A stretch of DNA of 64,000 nt from G965197555 sp965197555 (GCA_965197555.1 OZ240213.1:2728001-2792000), one strand, 5' to 3'; shown: positions 15,356 through 23,550, counted from the stretch's first letter. The notes: generated by a model from the sequence alone, not told the origin. Made by a program: numbers and translations.

Positions 15356-15823
15356 ATGACACTGTCAGACCATGAACGCTTCATGCGCCTGGCGCTGGAG
15401 GAAGCGGATAGAGTGGGGTGCCAAGGTAATGACGCGGTTGGGTCCATTATTGTTAGGGGAGACCTAGTGCTCGCTGTAGGCGGTAACCTGACGTCTTCAA
15501 CCAACGACCCCACAGCCCACGCCGAGACTGTGGCCCTACGCAACGCGGGTGCGGCTGCGGGTGACACCGGCCTTTCCGGCTGCGCCTTGTACACCACCTT
15601 CCAACCCTGCCCTATGTGCGCTGGTGCGATTATGGTCAGCGGAGTGTCTTCAGTGGTCATAGGCGCCCGCCCAGACCCAGCGTTGCGCCGCTATGGGCCA
15701 TACACTCTGGAGACCTTCCTGGACTGGACCGGATGGCGCGACAAGATTCGGGTAATTGGCGATGTCTTGCCGGATGAGTGTTTAGAGGTACGCCAGAAAT
15801 GGCAGGCGCGGAGATCTCCTTGA
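15356..15823 (+). CDS. nucleoside/guanine deaminase family (CDA-fold zinc enzyme)
   Basis: 155 residues. The zinc-binding and catalytic residues of the cytidine deaminase fold are present: His55 and Glu57 in T-A-H-A-E-T, and Cys85 and Cys88 in P-C-P-M-C-A-G-A. Glu57 is the proton shuttle. I start at 15356 behind GGAGGGG; an upstream in-frame TTG lacks a site. The E-V-P-V-G-A segment typical of the tRNA adenosine deaminase TadA is replaced by G-N-D-A-V-G-S, and the C-terminal half (R-R-Y-G-P-Y-T-L) differs from TadA, so a guanine, cytosine or other base deaminase is more likely than the essential tRNA enzyme. It acts in the cytoplasm. Confidence 0.85.
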   Translation: MTLSDHERFMRLALEEADRVGCQGNDAVGSIIVRGDLVLAVGGNLTSSTNDPTAHAETVALRNAGAAAGDTGLSGCALYTTFQPCPMCAGAIMVSGVSSVVIGARPDPALRRYGPYTLETFLDWTGWRDKIRVIGDVLPDECLEVRQKWQARRSP

Positions 15824-15918
15824 CCCCATCGAGGGCCGTCAGTACAATTGCGCCATTCAAAGACATGGTCAAGCATACAAGCTGACAGCAGGTTTTTCAC
15901 AACCTTGGGAGGTGCGTA

Positions 15919-16350
15919 ATGGCGACCAGTTCGGCAGATACATCCGTGAAGATCAAGGTCACCGAGATGGACCACATCGTCCTCCGGTGCAAGGACGTAG
16001 AACGGGCATTGGAGTTTTATACCGGAGTCTTGGGCTTGGCCCCAATGAGGGTAGAAGAATGGCGAGCGGGCCAGCTACCCTTCCCCTGCGCCAGGGTGAC
16101 CAACGAGACCATAATCGACCTGTTCCCCTTTCCCGACCAAGACCCGGTCGGTGAGGGCCCCCGGAATCTGGACCACTACTGCCTGGTCATCGAGCCAACG
16201 GACATGGCAGCCTTGGCCGACCACCTGCGCCAACAGGGAGTAACAGTAGTGAGCGACGAACCCGCCCAGCGGTCCGGTGCCCGCGGCGCCGGAACTTCCA
16301 TATACATAAGGGACTGGGAAGGCAACAACATCGAGCTGCGTCACTACTGA
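15919..16350 (+). CDS. VOC (glyoxalase/dioxygenase) family protein
   Basis: 143 residues with two beta-alpha-beta-beta-beta modules. Metal ligands expected for the family are visible: His19 in M-D-H-I-V-L, His86 in L-D-H-Y-C-L, and Glu139 in N-N-I-E-L-R. The closing D-W-E-G-N-N-I-E-L motif is typical of fosfomycin-resistance/glyoxalase-like members. GGGAGG lies about 7 bases before the ATG. It stands alone, 96 bases after the deaminase stop. Candidates include an isomerase, a lyase or an extradiol dioxygenase; sequence does not choose among them. Confidence 0.88.
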   Translation: MATSSADTSVKIKVTEMDHIVLRCKDVERALEFYTGVLGLAPMRVEEWRAGQLPFPCARVTNETIIDLFPFPDQDPVGEGPRNLDHYCLVIEPTDMAALADHLRQQGVTVVSDEPAQRSGARGAGTSIYIRDWEGNNIELRHY

Positions 16351-16734
16351 GCGCCCGTTGGCGTCATGAGACATTCCCCCAGGAATGGGGCGGGTGGTCT
16401 AGGGTAAGGCTTTCCGGCGGGACGCCTCGCTGGTTGTATGGGAACTGGAGGCCGCCCGTCCAAGCCAAGGCGCGGCCGCATCATATGGCGTAAATGTTCA
16501 GTCAGATCAAGTGCCGCTGCTTGGTAACATCGTTTGTCGCAGTGTTTTGCGAAATTTCAAGTGTTCGGCCAACCCCCTCCCGTCCACATGTTTCAATCAC
16601 TGGGTCCATGGACGCCAAAGCGGTGTTCCCTTGACGAGTCTTAGGCTCTCCGTAAAATCCAGGTGGTTCGAGCCAAACTTTAGCGGTGCCCGGCCTCAAC
16701 AAAGCCGGCCCGTCCCAGTCTGGAGGGAAGGTAA
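16351..16734. other. 384-bp intergenic region, no gene seen
   Basis: Short frames on both strands lack ribosome binding sites and protein-like composition. A weak inverted repeat (CATTCC, 4-base loop, GGAATG, about 16371-16386) follows the VOC gene. The right end must hold the promoter of the Cox-type genes, but I cannot point to clear -35/-10 boxes. Confidence 0.4.
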
Positions 16735-17208
16735 GTGCCCCACCAAGTTACTGTAACCGTTAACGGCACCAGTTACTCCCACAGCGTGGAAGCCAGGCTG
16801 CTGCTGGTGCAATATATACGCGACGTCCTTGGACTGACGGGCACCCATGTGGGATGCGATACCAGCCAGTGTGGAGCGTGCACGGTAATCGTAAATGGAT
16901 TGGCGGTGAAGTCCTGCACCCTGCTGGCAGTCCAAGCCAATGGCTCCGACATCATGACCATCGAGGGGTTGGCCAAGGGAGAAGATTTGCATCCGATCCA
17001 GGAGGGATTCTGGGAGGAACATGGACTGCAATGCGGCTTTTGCACTCCGGGGATGATAATGACGCTGTACCAGGTGCTGGAACGCAACCCATCCCCCAGT
17101 GAGCAAGAGATTCGTCACGGCATCGCGGGCAATATGTGCCGGTGCACGGGATATCACAATATCGTGAAAGCTGCCCAGTACGCTGCCAGAAAGATGCAGA
17201 GCGGATGA
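16735..17208 (+). CDS. coxS: [2Fe-2S] small subunit of a molybdenum hydroxylase (CoxS/XdhC-like iron-sulfur subunit)
   Basis: 157 residues, the standard small-subunit length of the xanthine oxidase family. The N-terminal plant-type cluster is bound by Cys41, Cys46, Cys49 and Cys61 (C-D-T-S-Q-C-G-A-C). The second cluster is bound by Cys100, Cys103, Cys135 and Cys137 (C-G-F-C-T-P-G, then C-R-C-T-G-Y). It would pass electrons from the molybdopterin subunit to the FAD subunit. The start is GTG with GGAGGGAAGG just upstream. The FAD subunit follows 64 bases downstream, but no large molybdopterin subunit is found in the window, so the enzyme identity (CO, xanthine, aldehyde, nicotinate and others) is undetermined. 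Confidence 0.92.
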   Translation: MPHQVTVTVNGTSYSHSVEARLLLVQYIRDVLGLTGTHVGCDTSQCGACTVIVNGLAVKSCTLLAVQANGSDIMTIEGLAKGEDLHPIQEGFWEEHGLQCGFCTPGMIMTLYQVLERNPSPSEQEIRHGIAGNMCRCTGYHNIVKAAQYAARKMQSG

Positions 17209-17272
17209 GGTGGACCTTATGTTACTCCTGCCTGCACGGGCCGGACGGCATGGCTGATCTAGGGACCTGGTC

Positions 17273-18142
17273 ATGATTCCTGCCCCTTTCGAATACCATT
17301 CCCCTTCCACCCTTCGCGAGGCTGTGACCATCCTCCGGCGTTACCCCGGTGACGCCCGGGTGTTGGCTGGGGGCCATAGCCTGCTGCCGATGATGAAATT
17401 AAGGTTGGCGCGGCCGGCCCATGTGGTGGACTTGGGAGGAGTCCAGTGCCTAGCTTACATAACCGACCGGGACGGCGCTCTGGCCATTGGCTCCATGACC
17501 ACCTACTACATGCTGGAGAGCTCCTCGCTGGTCCAAAAGCGGGCCCAAGCGTTATCCGACGCGGCTTCGCTGGTGGCGGACTTGCAAGTACGGAACAAGG
17601 GTAGTATTGGCGGCTCCTTGGCCCATGCCGACCCGGCCTCCGACCTTCCGGCTGTGGCGCTTGCCCTGGAGGCGCGTATCAAGACCATTGGGGGTGGAAG
17701 GGCGCGGAACCTGCCAGCGGACCGCTTCTTCGTGGATGTCTTCACCACGTCCCTCAGAGACTCGGAAATCATCACAGAGATCGAGGTTCCACCGCTTCCT
17801 CCCAATACAGGTTCTGCCTACCTGAAGTTCGCCAACCAGGCTTCCCATTTCGCCGTGATCGGGGTGGCGGCCGTCGTGACTCTGGACAAGCAGGGTGCTT
17901 GCGCCCGCGTTCGCATCGGTGTCACCGGCGCCGGACCCCGGGCCGTGAGAGCCAGAGCGACGGAGCGCTACCTGACCGGCAAAGAACCCACCGACCGGAA
18001 TCTGGAGCAGGCTGCCAGAAGGTCCACCTCCGGAATTGATTACCTCAGTGACCTCCATGCCTCAGCGGAATACAGGGAGCATCTCACCGGCGTCTTTACC
18101 CGCCGGGCTCTGTCCCAGGCCGTGGCCCGAGCCAGTGGTTAA
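17273..18142 (+). CDS. coxM: FAD-binding medium subunit of a molybdenum hydroxylase (CoxM-like)
   Basis: 289 residues, matching the medium subunit of CO dehydrogenase-type enzymes. FAD-binding signatures: A-G-G-H-S-L-L-P-M at 32-40 and G-S-I-G-G-S-L-A-H-A-D-P at 110-121. The C-terminal CO-dehydrogenase flavoprotein domain follows (V-R-I-G-V-T-G-A-G). It takes electrons from the [2Fe-2S] subunit encoded just upstream. No ribosome binding site of strength precedes the ATG, suggesting coupling with coxS. The usual third gene for the large catalytic subunit is absent downstream; the next gene is an unrelated exported protein 274 bases away. The large subunit may be elsewhere in the genome or lost. 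Confidence 0.92.
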   Translation: MIPAPFEYHSPSTLREAVTILRRYPGDARVLAGGHSLLPMMKLRLARPAHVVDLGGVQCLAYITDRDGALAIGSMTTYYMLESSSLVQKRAQALSDAASLVADLQVRNKGSIGGSLAHADPASDLPAVALALEARIKTIGGGRARNLPADRFFVDVFTTSLRDSEIITEIEVPPLPPNTGSAYLKFANQASHFAVIGVAAVVTLDKQGACARVRIGVTGAGPRAVRARATERYLTGKEPTDRNLEQAARRSTSGIDYLSDLHASAEYREHLTGVFTRRALSQAVARASG

Positions 18143-18416
18143 TGCCCTTCTCTTGTCCCGGGCCTGGTCCGACTAACCAGTCTCCAGCCTGGGGAAGCAC
18201 GGGTCAAAATATTTATTTCCATTAGAGTAATTGTCACGAGGCCCAGTCCGCTTGTTTAGTCACCACGCGCATCAGCCGCGCCAAGGCTAGTGAACAGAGG
18301 CGGGCATAGCTTCCTGCTCTACTCAAATATAATTCGTGGCTGCTCAAGCCCATGCAGCGGTCGCTGCCCTTTGGCTGGCCACATTGCGGTCAAACATTTT
18401 CCCCGAGGACCCTTGA

Positions 18417-19022
18417 ATGTCGTACACTCGGCCATGCCGCACCTGCCCTGGTGCGGCTAGATTAATGGCCATCCTGTTGGCTATTTGCGTTACGGGGATT
18501 TTCTTGTTATTGGTTCCAAGCATTAATGCCAACGGTTTCACCTGGCCAATCGCTAAAGGGACCTCTGGGCCTTATGAATACCAGGTAGGAATCTGGCCGC
18601 CGAGCCCAACCGTAGGTAACGTGCACCTGGCCATAGCTGTGACATCGAACGAAAATCCGGTGACCGGCGCCGTCATCACCGTGACCGGTCGGGGCAGTGA
18701 CGGGAGAGTGGACGCAGGACCTGTATCGGCCTTCCCTTATCCTCTGCAACCCTGGTCCTACGAACTGAACATGGACCTGGGTGAACCGGGCAAGTGGACC
18801 CTCCAAATAGACATCGACAGTCCGTTGGGGAGAACGTCGGTAATCGCGCCACTGGATGTTGCAGAGCCACGGTCGCAGGAGGCTGGGGGACAGTCCCCCG
18901 ACTCCGCCCAAAGCTCGGGCGGAGTTAATTGGACCGGGGTTAATTGGATCATCGTAGGCGCGCCGATAGGGGTCCTCGCTTTGGTGTTAGCGGCCTGGGC
19001 CTTCAGGCGGCAAGTCGGCTAG
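18417..19022 (+). CDS. exported FixH/YtkA-like protein with C-terminal membrane anchor
   Basis: 201 residues. An N-terminal hydrophobic helix (about 17-37) acts as signal or anchor, followed by an Ig-like beta domain and a second membrane helix at about 177-194 with a short basic tail. The domain has G-P-Y-E-Y-Q-V-G-I, then S-P-T-V-G-N-V-H-L-A-I, then P-V-T-G-A-V-I-T-V and G-K-W-T-L-Q-I, the pattern of FixH/YtkA-like domains found with copper-protein and oxidase maturation genes. GAGGA lies 8 bases upstream of the ATG. The next gene, a paralog, starts one base after this stop. The pair is followed by a cupredoxin-like lipoprotein and a polytopic membrane protein, suggesting an envelope metal or redox function. 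The family match is by pattern only. Confidence 0.7.
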   Translation: MSYTRPCRTCPGAARLMAILLAICVTGIFLLLVPSINANGFTWPIAKGTSGPYEYQVGIWPPSPTVGNVHLAIAVTSNENPVTGAVITVTGRGSDGRVDAGPVSAFPYPLQPWSYELNMDLGEPGKWTLQIDIDSPLGRTSVIAPLDVAEPRSQEAGGQSPDSAQSSGGVNWTGVNWIIVGAPIGVLALVLAAWAFRRQVG

Positions 19023-19637
19023 ATGCTCAGTTCCGCTCTTAGTCGAAAGAACCTACGGCAACCGGCACTTAAGAGGAAGATGAGAAAGGTTGTCTTAAGG
19101 TTGTCTCCGGTTGCTTTCATTACATTGCTTCTGGTGTTTCCTCTAACCTTTCCCCCCGGGAAACCAATCTCTGCCAATGGGACCACCCGTCCCGTCGTGA
19201 AGAATCATCGGGTTGGACCCTACGAATTTCAAGTCGGCATCCTTCCGGGCAGCCCCAAGGTGGGGAATCTTCATCTCAGCATCCTGATTAAGGATGCTGA
19301 GACCGGAACGCCGGTCACCGACGCCACAGTAACTCTCACAGCGACCGGCCCGGAAGGCGCCACCAACGTAGGGCCTGCGCTGGCTGTGAACACCCCCCAA
19401 AACCCTCAGTTCTACGATGTGGATATGTCCCTGGATGTGGAGGGGAGTTGGACCGTTACCCTCGAGACGAAGAGTGGGTTGGGATCAGCCAACGTGGCCC
19501 TACCCCTGCAGGTAACGAAGCCCGGAGGCTTCAGCTTGATACCGCTGTTGGTAGGGGTTGGTATTTTTTTGGCCCTTGGGTTTTGGGCCTGGGACAGAAT
19601 CCGGTTGCGGCGAAGGCGCCGCAGTCAGCCAACTTGA
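19023..19637 (+). CDS. second exported FixH/YtkA-like protein, paralog of the preceding gene
   Basis: 204 residues with the same architecture as the gene before it: basic N-terminus, hydrophobic helix (about 27-43), beta domain, C-terminal membrane helix (about 172-191) and an Arg-rich cytoplasmic tail. The two domains align over G-P-Y-E-F-Q-V-G-I, S-P-K-V-G-N-L-H-L-S-I, P-V-T-D-A-T-V-T-L and G-S-W-T-V-T-L. A single His in V-G-N-L-H-L is shared. The start directly abuts the previous stop (TAG-ATG), so translation is probably coupled; a later ATG at 19080 behind AGAGG is possible. The function is probably partner or chaperone in the envelope cluster; no catalytic residues are seen. Confidence 0.7.
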   Translation: MLSSALSRKNLRQPALKRKMRKVVLRLSPVAFITLLLVFPLTFPPGKPISANGTTRPVVKNHRVGPYEFQVGILPGSPKVGNLHLSILIKDAETGTPVTDATVTLTATGPEGATNVGPALAVNTPQNPQFYDVDMSLDVEGSWTVTLETKSGLGSANVALPLQVTKPGGFSLIPLLVGVGIFLALGFWAWDRIRLRRRRRSQPT

Positions 19638-19647
19638 CGGAGTGAAT

Positions 19648-20094
19648 GTGAACCTCAAAGAAGTGAAGCTAATCGGTTCGTTGACCACTGCCTTCCTGCT
19701 CGTTGCAGTATTGGTCACCGCGTGCGGCGGCGGGAAGCCTCAGGAGCTAGCGATTCCCGTGAAAATATCCGGCGACAAGATGGACCCCAACACCATTCAA
19801 GTAAAGCAGGGGGACATGGTCACCCTGAATATAGAGGTTGAGGCGCCGGGGGAGTTTCATCTCCATACCTACGACATCGAAAAGGACATCGGGCCAGACC
19901 AAGTCAACGGATTCTTCTTCATTGCCGAGGCGACCGGTAGATTCCGAATCACCTTTCATGCCACTGGGGACGATGGGCACGAGGGCAGTCACGGGGGTGA
20001 GGGGCACAATGATAAGGAGAAGAATGGAGAGGCCGAGACGGACGATGAGGACCAAGAGATCGACATTGGGTTTCTGGAAGTGCACCCTAGATGA
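19648..20094 (+). CDS. His-rich cupredoxin-like lipoprotein
   Basis: 148 residues starting at a GTG with GGAG about 5 bases upstream. The signal peptide ends in the lipobox V-T-A-C-G-G-G, so the protein should be lipid-anchored outside the membrane. The domain pattern is cupredoxin-like: I-P-V-K-I-S-G-D-K-M-D-P-N-T-I-Q-V-K-Q-G-D, then G-E-F-H-L-H-T-Y-D, and F-R-I-T-F-H-A. After that comes a His/Glu/Asp-rich stretch (five His within about 20 residues) and a final H-P-R. The H-L-H pair and the His-rich tail suggest copper or another soft metal, although the usual Cys ligand is not obvious. It lies 10 bases after the FixH-like pair and 29 bases before the polytopic protein, all on one strand. 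Confidence 0.75.
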   Translation: MNLKEVKLIGSLTTAFLLVAVLVTACGGGKPQELAIPVKISGDKMDPNTIQVKQGDMVTLNIEVEAPGEFHLHTYDIEKDIGPDQVNGFFFIAEATGRFRITFHATGDDGHEGSHGGEGHNDKEKNGEAETDDEDQEIDIGFLEVHPR

Positions 20095-20123
20095 CCCGGC
20101 TGGTTGATCAGCCCACCTAAGTA

Positions 20124-21713
20124 ATGAAACAACTTAAAATCATGCTCCCTCTGGGTGCCCTGGGGGTGGTCGCGCTGGCCGGGCCGGTCTACTCCCATGG
20201 CTTCGGAGAGAGGACCGAGCTCCCGGTGCCCCTGGGGTTCTTCATGATCGGTGCCGGCGTAGCCGTCGCTTTATCCTTTGCGGTGATCGGTCTTTTCGTC
20301 AGGAGTAATCCTTCCTCTAAGCCGTATCCACGGTACAACATCTTCCAGACCCCACTGCTGCCTGCGAGGCTGTCGAGCGCCTTCCCCCAGCACCGGTGGT
20401 TGGAGGTTGTCCTCACTAACCGATTACTGCTGCTGCCATTGAGGCTATTGAGCGTCTTCCTCTTGGGGCTGGTGGTGGCCTCCGGCCTTTTGGGGGACCA
20501 AACACCCGCAGCCAACTTCGCGCCCACTTTTGTTTGGATAATCTGGTGGGTCAGTATGGCATTGGCAGTGGCGCTGGTGGGCAACTTGTGGGCTCTCATC
20601 AATCCCATGGCAATTATTTTCGGCTGGGCCGAAGTACTGTACGGCTGGTTTTCTAATGGGCGACGCCTTTCGTTGAACATGCCTTACCCTGCTGCTTGGG
20701 GAATCTGGCCGGCCGTTGTGCTATTCCTTTGCTTTGTCTGGATACAAGATGCTTTCCCCCAATCGCCGGTGCCCAGCAGGGTGGCCGTGATGGTCATTGT
20801 TTACTCAGCCATCACCTTTGGCGGTATGGCTCTCTTTGGCAAGCACCAGTGGCTGAGACACGGTGAGGCCTTTGCCGTGGTGTTCAGCTTTCTGGCCAGG
20901 TTCGCTCCGACCGAGGTGAGGGTCCGAGACCAAGAATTGTGCCGTACCTGCAATGGCCAGTGCTTAGACCAAGATGGGGATTGTGTTAACTGCTATGAGT
21001 GCTTCGAACGGGCGGGAGCCAGGGAACTAAACGTAAGGCCCTTCGGGATGGGACTGGCTAGGAACGAGCTATTGACCACCGATATGCTCGCGATTGTGGT
21101 TCTGTTGCTGGCTACAGTGACCTTCGACGGCTTCAGCGCCACTCTTGCCTGGGTGGATTTTCAACTATTCATCGTCGATATATTTTCCCCTGTCGTCAGC
21201 TATGAGGCCTTTAACAGCCTGACCGTCGCCGACACCATTGGAGTGTTGCTGTTTCCTGTTGCGTTCCTGTTGGTCTACTTGGTCTTCACCTACTTTATGG
21301 CACGTTCGGTGGGGGAGCCTTGGGGGGCTCTCGACCTAGCGAGAGCATTTGCTTTCTCCTTGATACCCATAGCCCTAGCCTATAACATCGCCCACTTCAT
21401 CAATTTACTACTAATCCAGGGCCAGCTCATAATACCTTTGGCTTCCGATCCCTTTGGTTACGGTTGGGACCTCTTTGGAACGGCTGATTACACCTTAAAC
21501 CTCAATGTCATCAACGCACGAGTTCTGTGGTTCCTCTCTGTGGCAGTTATAGTCTTAGGCCACATGCTGGCGGTGTACCTGGCCCACTTAGTTTCTTTAC
21601 GGACCTTCCCAGACCGGGTCACCGCCATGAACAGCCAATACCCGTTGCTGACCTTGATGGTACTCTACACAGTGGTTAGCCTATGGATCATCGCCCAGCC
21701 GATAGTGGCTTAG
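20124..21713 (+). CDS. polytopic membrane protein with six-Cys loop ('fenitrothion hydrolase'-like family)
   Basis: 529 residues with a signal-like N-terminus that would leave H-G-F-G-E-R at the mature end, and about 11-12 membrane helices. Between the helices at roughly 220-260 and 312-335 lies a soluble loop with six cysteines, C273, C276, C280, C287, C290 and C293 (C-x2-C-x3-C-x6-C-x2-C-x2-C). From memory, actinobacterial proteins with the same 'HG-x-x-x-R-x-(D/E)-LP-(I/V)-P' start are annotated fenitrothion hydrolase; the real function of these is doubtful. The neighbours are two FixH-like proteins and a cupredoxin-like lipoprotein, so a metal transporter or redox membrane protein is my preferred reading. 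The Cys loop could bind Zn or an iron-sulfur cluster. No strong ribosome binding site. Confidence 0.7.
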   Translation: MKQLKIMLPLGALGVVALAGPVYSHGFGERTELPVPLGFFMIGAGVAVALSFAVIGLFVRSNPSSKPYPRYNIFQTPLLPARLSSAFPQHRWLEVVLTNRLLLLPLRLLSVFLLGLVVASGLLGDQTPAANFAPTFVWIIWWVSMALAVALVGNLWALINPMAIIFGWAEVLYGWFSNGRRLSLNMPYPAAWGIWPAVVLFLCFVWIQDAFPQSPVPSRVAVMVIVYSAITFGGMALFGKHQWLRHGEAFAVVFSFLARFAPTEVRVRDQELCRTCNGQCLDQDGDCVNCYECFERAGARELNVRPFGMGLARNELLTTDMLAIVVLLLATVTFDGFSATLAWVDFQLFIVDIFSPVVSYEAFNSLTVADTIGVLLFPVAFLLVYLVFTYFMARSVGEPWGALDLARAFAFSLIPIALAYNIAHFINLLLIQGQLIIPLASDPFGYGWDLFGTADYTLNLNVINARVLWFLSVAVIVLGHMLAVYLAHLVSLRTFPDRVTAMNSQYPLLTLMVLYTVVSLWIIAQPIVA

Positions 21714-21813
21714 TTGGGTAGGACTCCCCCCCAAGCCGGACTGATCCCTGGAGCGCTATAATTACTCCATTACCTTCGCTCCGGTGCATTCGCTATAAGG
21801 AAGAGACGAGGAG

Positions 21814-22032
21814 ATGACGCAAACAACCCAGGGTCAAGCTCCAGCCCCTTGCGCCTATTGTGGGGGGAAAGGACAAGTGGATTCCGGCCAATGCAGGGCC
21901 TGTGGAGGGCAGGGTAGCGTAATGGTGGCCCAACCCCCGCGCCATTGCGCTCATTGTGAGGGCAAAGGCAAGAAGTCGGCTTACCGCTGCAACTTCTGCC
22001 GAGGCACGGGTTGGGCTCACGCCTCGAGATAG
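21814..22032 (+). CDS. small stand-alone DnaJ-type zinc-finger protein
   Basis: 72 residues with four CxxCxGxG-type repeats: C-A-Y-C-G-G-K-G (Cys13/16), C-R-A-C-G-G-Q-G (Cys27/30), C-A-H-C-E-G-K-G (Cys45/48) and C-N-F-C-R-G-T-G (Cys59/62). This is the full complement of the central cysteine-rich domain of DnaJ, which folds around two zinc ions, but with no J domain and no substrate-binding domain. GAGGAG precedes the ATG closely. It stands 100 bases downstream of the Cys-rich membrane protein on the same strand and may belong to that unit. Possible roles are thiol chaperone or assembly factor; inference only. Confidence 0.85.
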   Translation: MTQTTQGQAPAPCAYCGGKGQVDSGQCRACGGQGSVMVAQPPRHCAHCEGKGKKSAYRCNFCRGTGWAHASR

Positions 22033-22243
22033 CCGTCGTCCGGGGCTGAGGTTCTCTAAGACTGTTTCGTCGTTGGACATCTAAAATTTACCGATTCCGG
22101 AAGTTTACTCATCCACCTTGGCGCATGTGTTGACAACTTCTGAACAATAACCCAGAATCGACTTACTAGGACTGGGACTCTGGTCATGGCCATTGACCGT
22201 AGGTCATACGCTAACGCGGAATCTAGAACGTGTGAGGTCGGAT

Positions 22244-23383
22244 ATGTCCAACTATAGAGTCATATCATCGGATAACCACGTGTTCGAGCCATCGGAACTG
22301 TGGACGGCTCGCGCTGATCCAAAGTTCAAGGACCGGGCACCCCACGTTGTGCACCTTGAAGGTGTCGAAGGTGTAGCAAATGGCGATTGGTGGTTTTGCG
22401 ACGGCCGCAAAGTTGTCGGTGCCTTCGCGGGAGCACAGACCGGCGTCAGGTTTGAGGAGCCGGAAAAGCTGAGCTTGGACTCCAGCATCGAAGACGTTCG
22501 ACCCGGTGGATATATACCGGAAGAACACATAAAGGACATGGACATCGACGGGATTGACGTTAGCATCGTCTACCCCACTGTCGGCCTGTTGCTCTACAGC
22601 GTGCCGGACAGCGAGCTGCTAACCTCCATTTTCAGTACCTACAACGATTGGGTAGCAGAATTTTGTAGGGCAATACCCGACCGGCTGAAGGGTATCGCTA
22701 TGCTTAACATTGACGATGTCAGTGCCGGTGTGAAGGAGCTGGAGCGCTGCGCCAAGCTCGGATTCTCAGGAGCCATGATTACTGTGTATCCTCCTGACGA
22801 GCGGTCCTACAACAACTCGGAATACGAACCTCTTTGGGCCGCGGCCCAGGACTCGGCTATGCCTCTAAGCCTACACATCGGGACCAACCGGCCGGGACCA
22901 GGTCAGGAATTTGCCGACCTCGACTCAGCGACCGCCGCCTTCGTATCCAATGCGGACCATTGGGTGCGAATGTCACTGGCCAATATGATCTTTAGCGGCG
23001 TCTTCGAGCGCTATCCCAAGCTTCAGGTGGGCTCCGTTGAGATGGAACTGTCCTGGGTGCCTCATTTCTTAGACCGGATAGACTACAACTACACCCAGCG
23101 AGCTCAGGAATTCTCCAGGGAGTACCGCTTCAAAGAGGGCGCGCTGCCCAGCGACTTCTTCCACAGCAACGTGTTCCTCGGTTTCCAGGAAGACGCTCTG
23201 GGCATAAGAGACCGCGCCATGATAGGCGTAGACCAGTTGCTCTGGGGCGGGGACTATCCTCACCAAGAGTCCACCTTCCCTCGAAGCAGACAGATCATTG
23301 AGGAGATCTTGGCGGACTGCACCGAAGAGGAGAAGGCCTTAATAGCCGGAGGCAACAGCGCCCGGATATATGGCCTAAACTGA
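22244..23383 (+). CDS. amidohydrolase-2 (ACMSD-like) family metal-dependent hydrolase
   Basis: 379 residues of a TIM-barrel hydrolase/decarboxylase. The N-terminal metal motif reads I-S-S-D-N-H-V-F-E-P (Asp10, His12, Glu15). Further ligands are the His in L-S-L-H-I-G-T-N and the Asp in G-G-D-Y-P-H-Q-E-S near the C-terminus. Family members decarboxylate or hydrolyse ring-cleavage products and similar acids; the substrate is unknown. I start at 22244, preceded by GAGGT, rather than at the upstream frame start. A possible promoter TTGACA (22130-22135) with CAGAAT 17 bases on (22153-22158) lies about 85 bases upstream. A perfect hairpin follows the stop. Confidence 0.9.
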   Translation: MSNYRVISSDNHVFEPSELWTARADPKFKDRAPHVVHLEGVEGVANGDWWFCDGRKVVGAFAGAQTGVRFEEPEKLSLDSSIEDVRPGGYIPEEHIKDMDIDGIDVSIVYPTVGLLLYSVPDSELLTSIFSTYNDWVAEFCRAIPDRLKGIAMLNIDDVSAGVKELERCAKLGFSGAMITVYPPDERSYNNSEYEPLWAAAQDSAMPLSLHIGTNRPGPGQEFADLDSATAAFVSNADHWVRMSLANMIFSGVFERYPKLQVGSVEMELSWVPHFLDRIDYNYTQRAQEFSREYRFKEGALPSDFFHSNVFLGFQEDALGIRDRAMIGVDQLLWGGDYPHQESTFPRSRQIIEEILADCTEEEKALIAGGNSARIYGLN

Positions 23384-23420
23384 ACCATTTCATTAACAAC
23401 CTCTCCAATCTAGCCGAGCA

Positions 23421-23450
23421 CAGTGGGTATCCTTTCAAGGATACCCACTG
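23421..23450. terminator. perfect 12-bp hairpin after the amidohydrolase
   Basis: CAGTGGGTATCC (23421-23432) and GGATACCCACTG (23439-23450) form a perfect 12-bp stem with a 6-base loop, 37 bases after the amidohydrolase stop. No U-tract follows directly, so termination would rely on the stem or on another mechanism. Confidence 0.65.
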
Positions 23451-23550
23451 CTGTGTCTGGTGGCATGTATAATGTGGCAAAAGACTCAAGGGTTGACGGG
23501 ACCGCCAACCGTTGTTGTCCAGCCGTTGTTTCAACAAAGGGGGCTGCCAT

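Noticed and set aside
15356..15823. Naming the deaminase tadA
   Set aside because: The TadA-specific V-P-V-G-A segment is replaced and the C-terminus differs.
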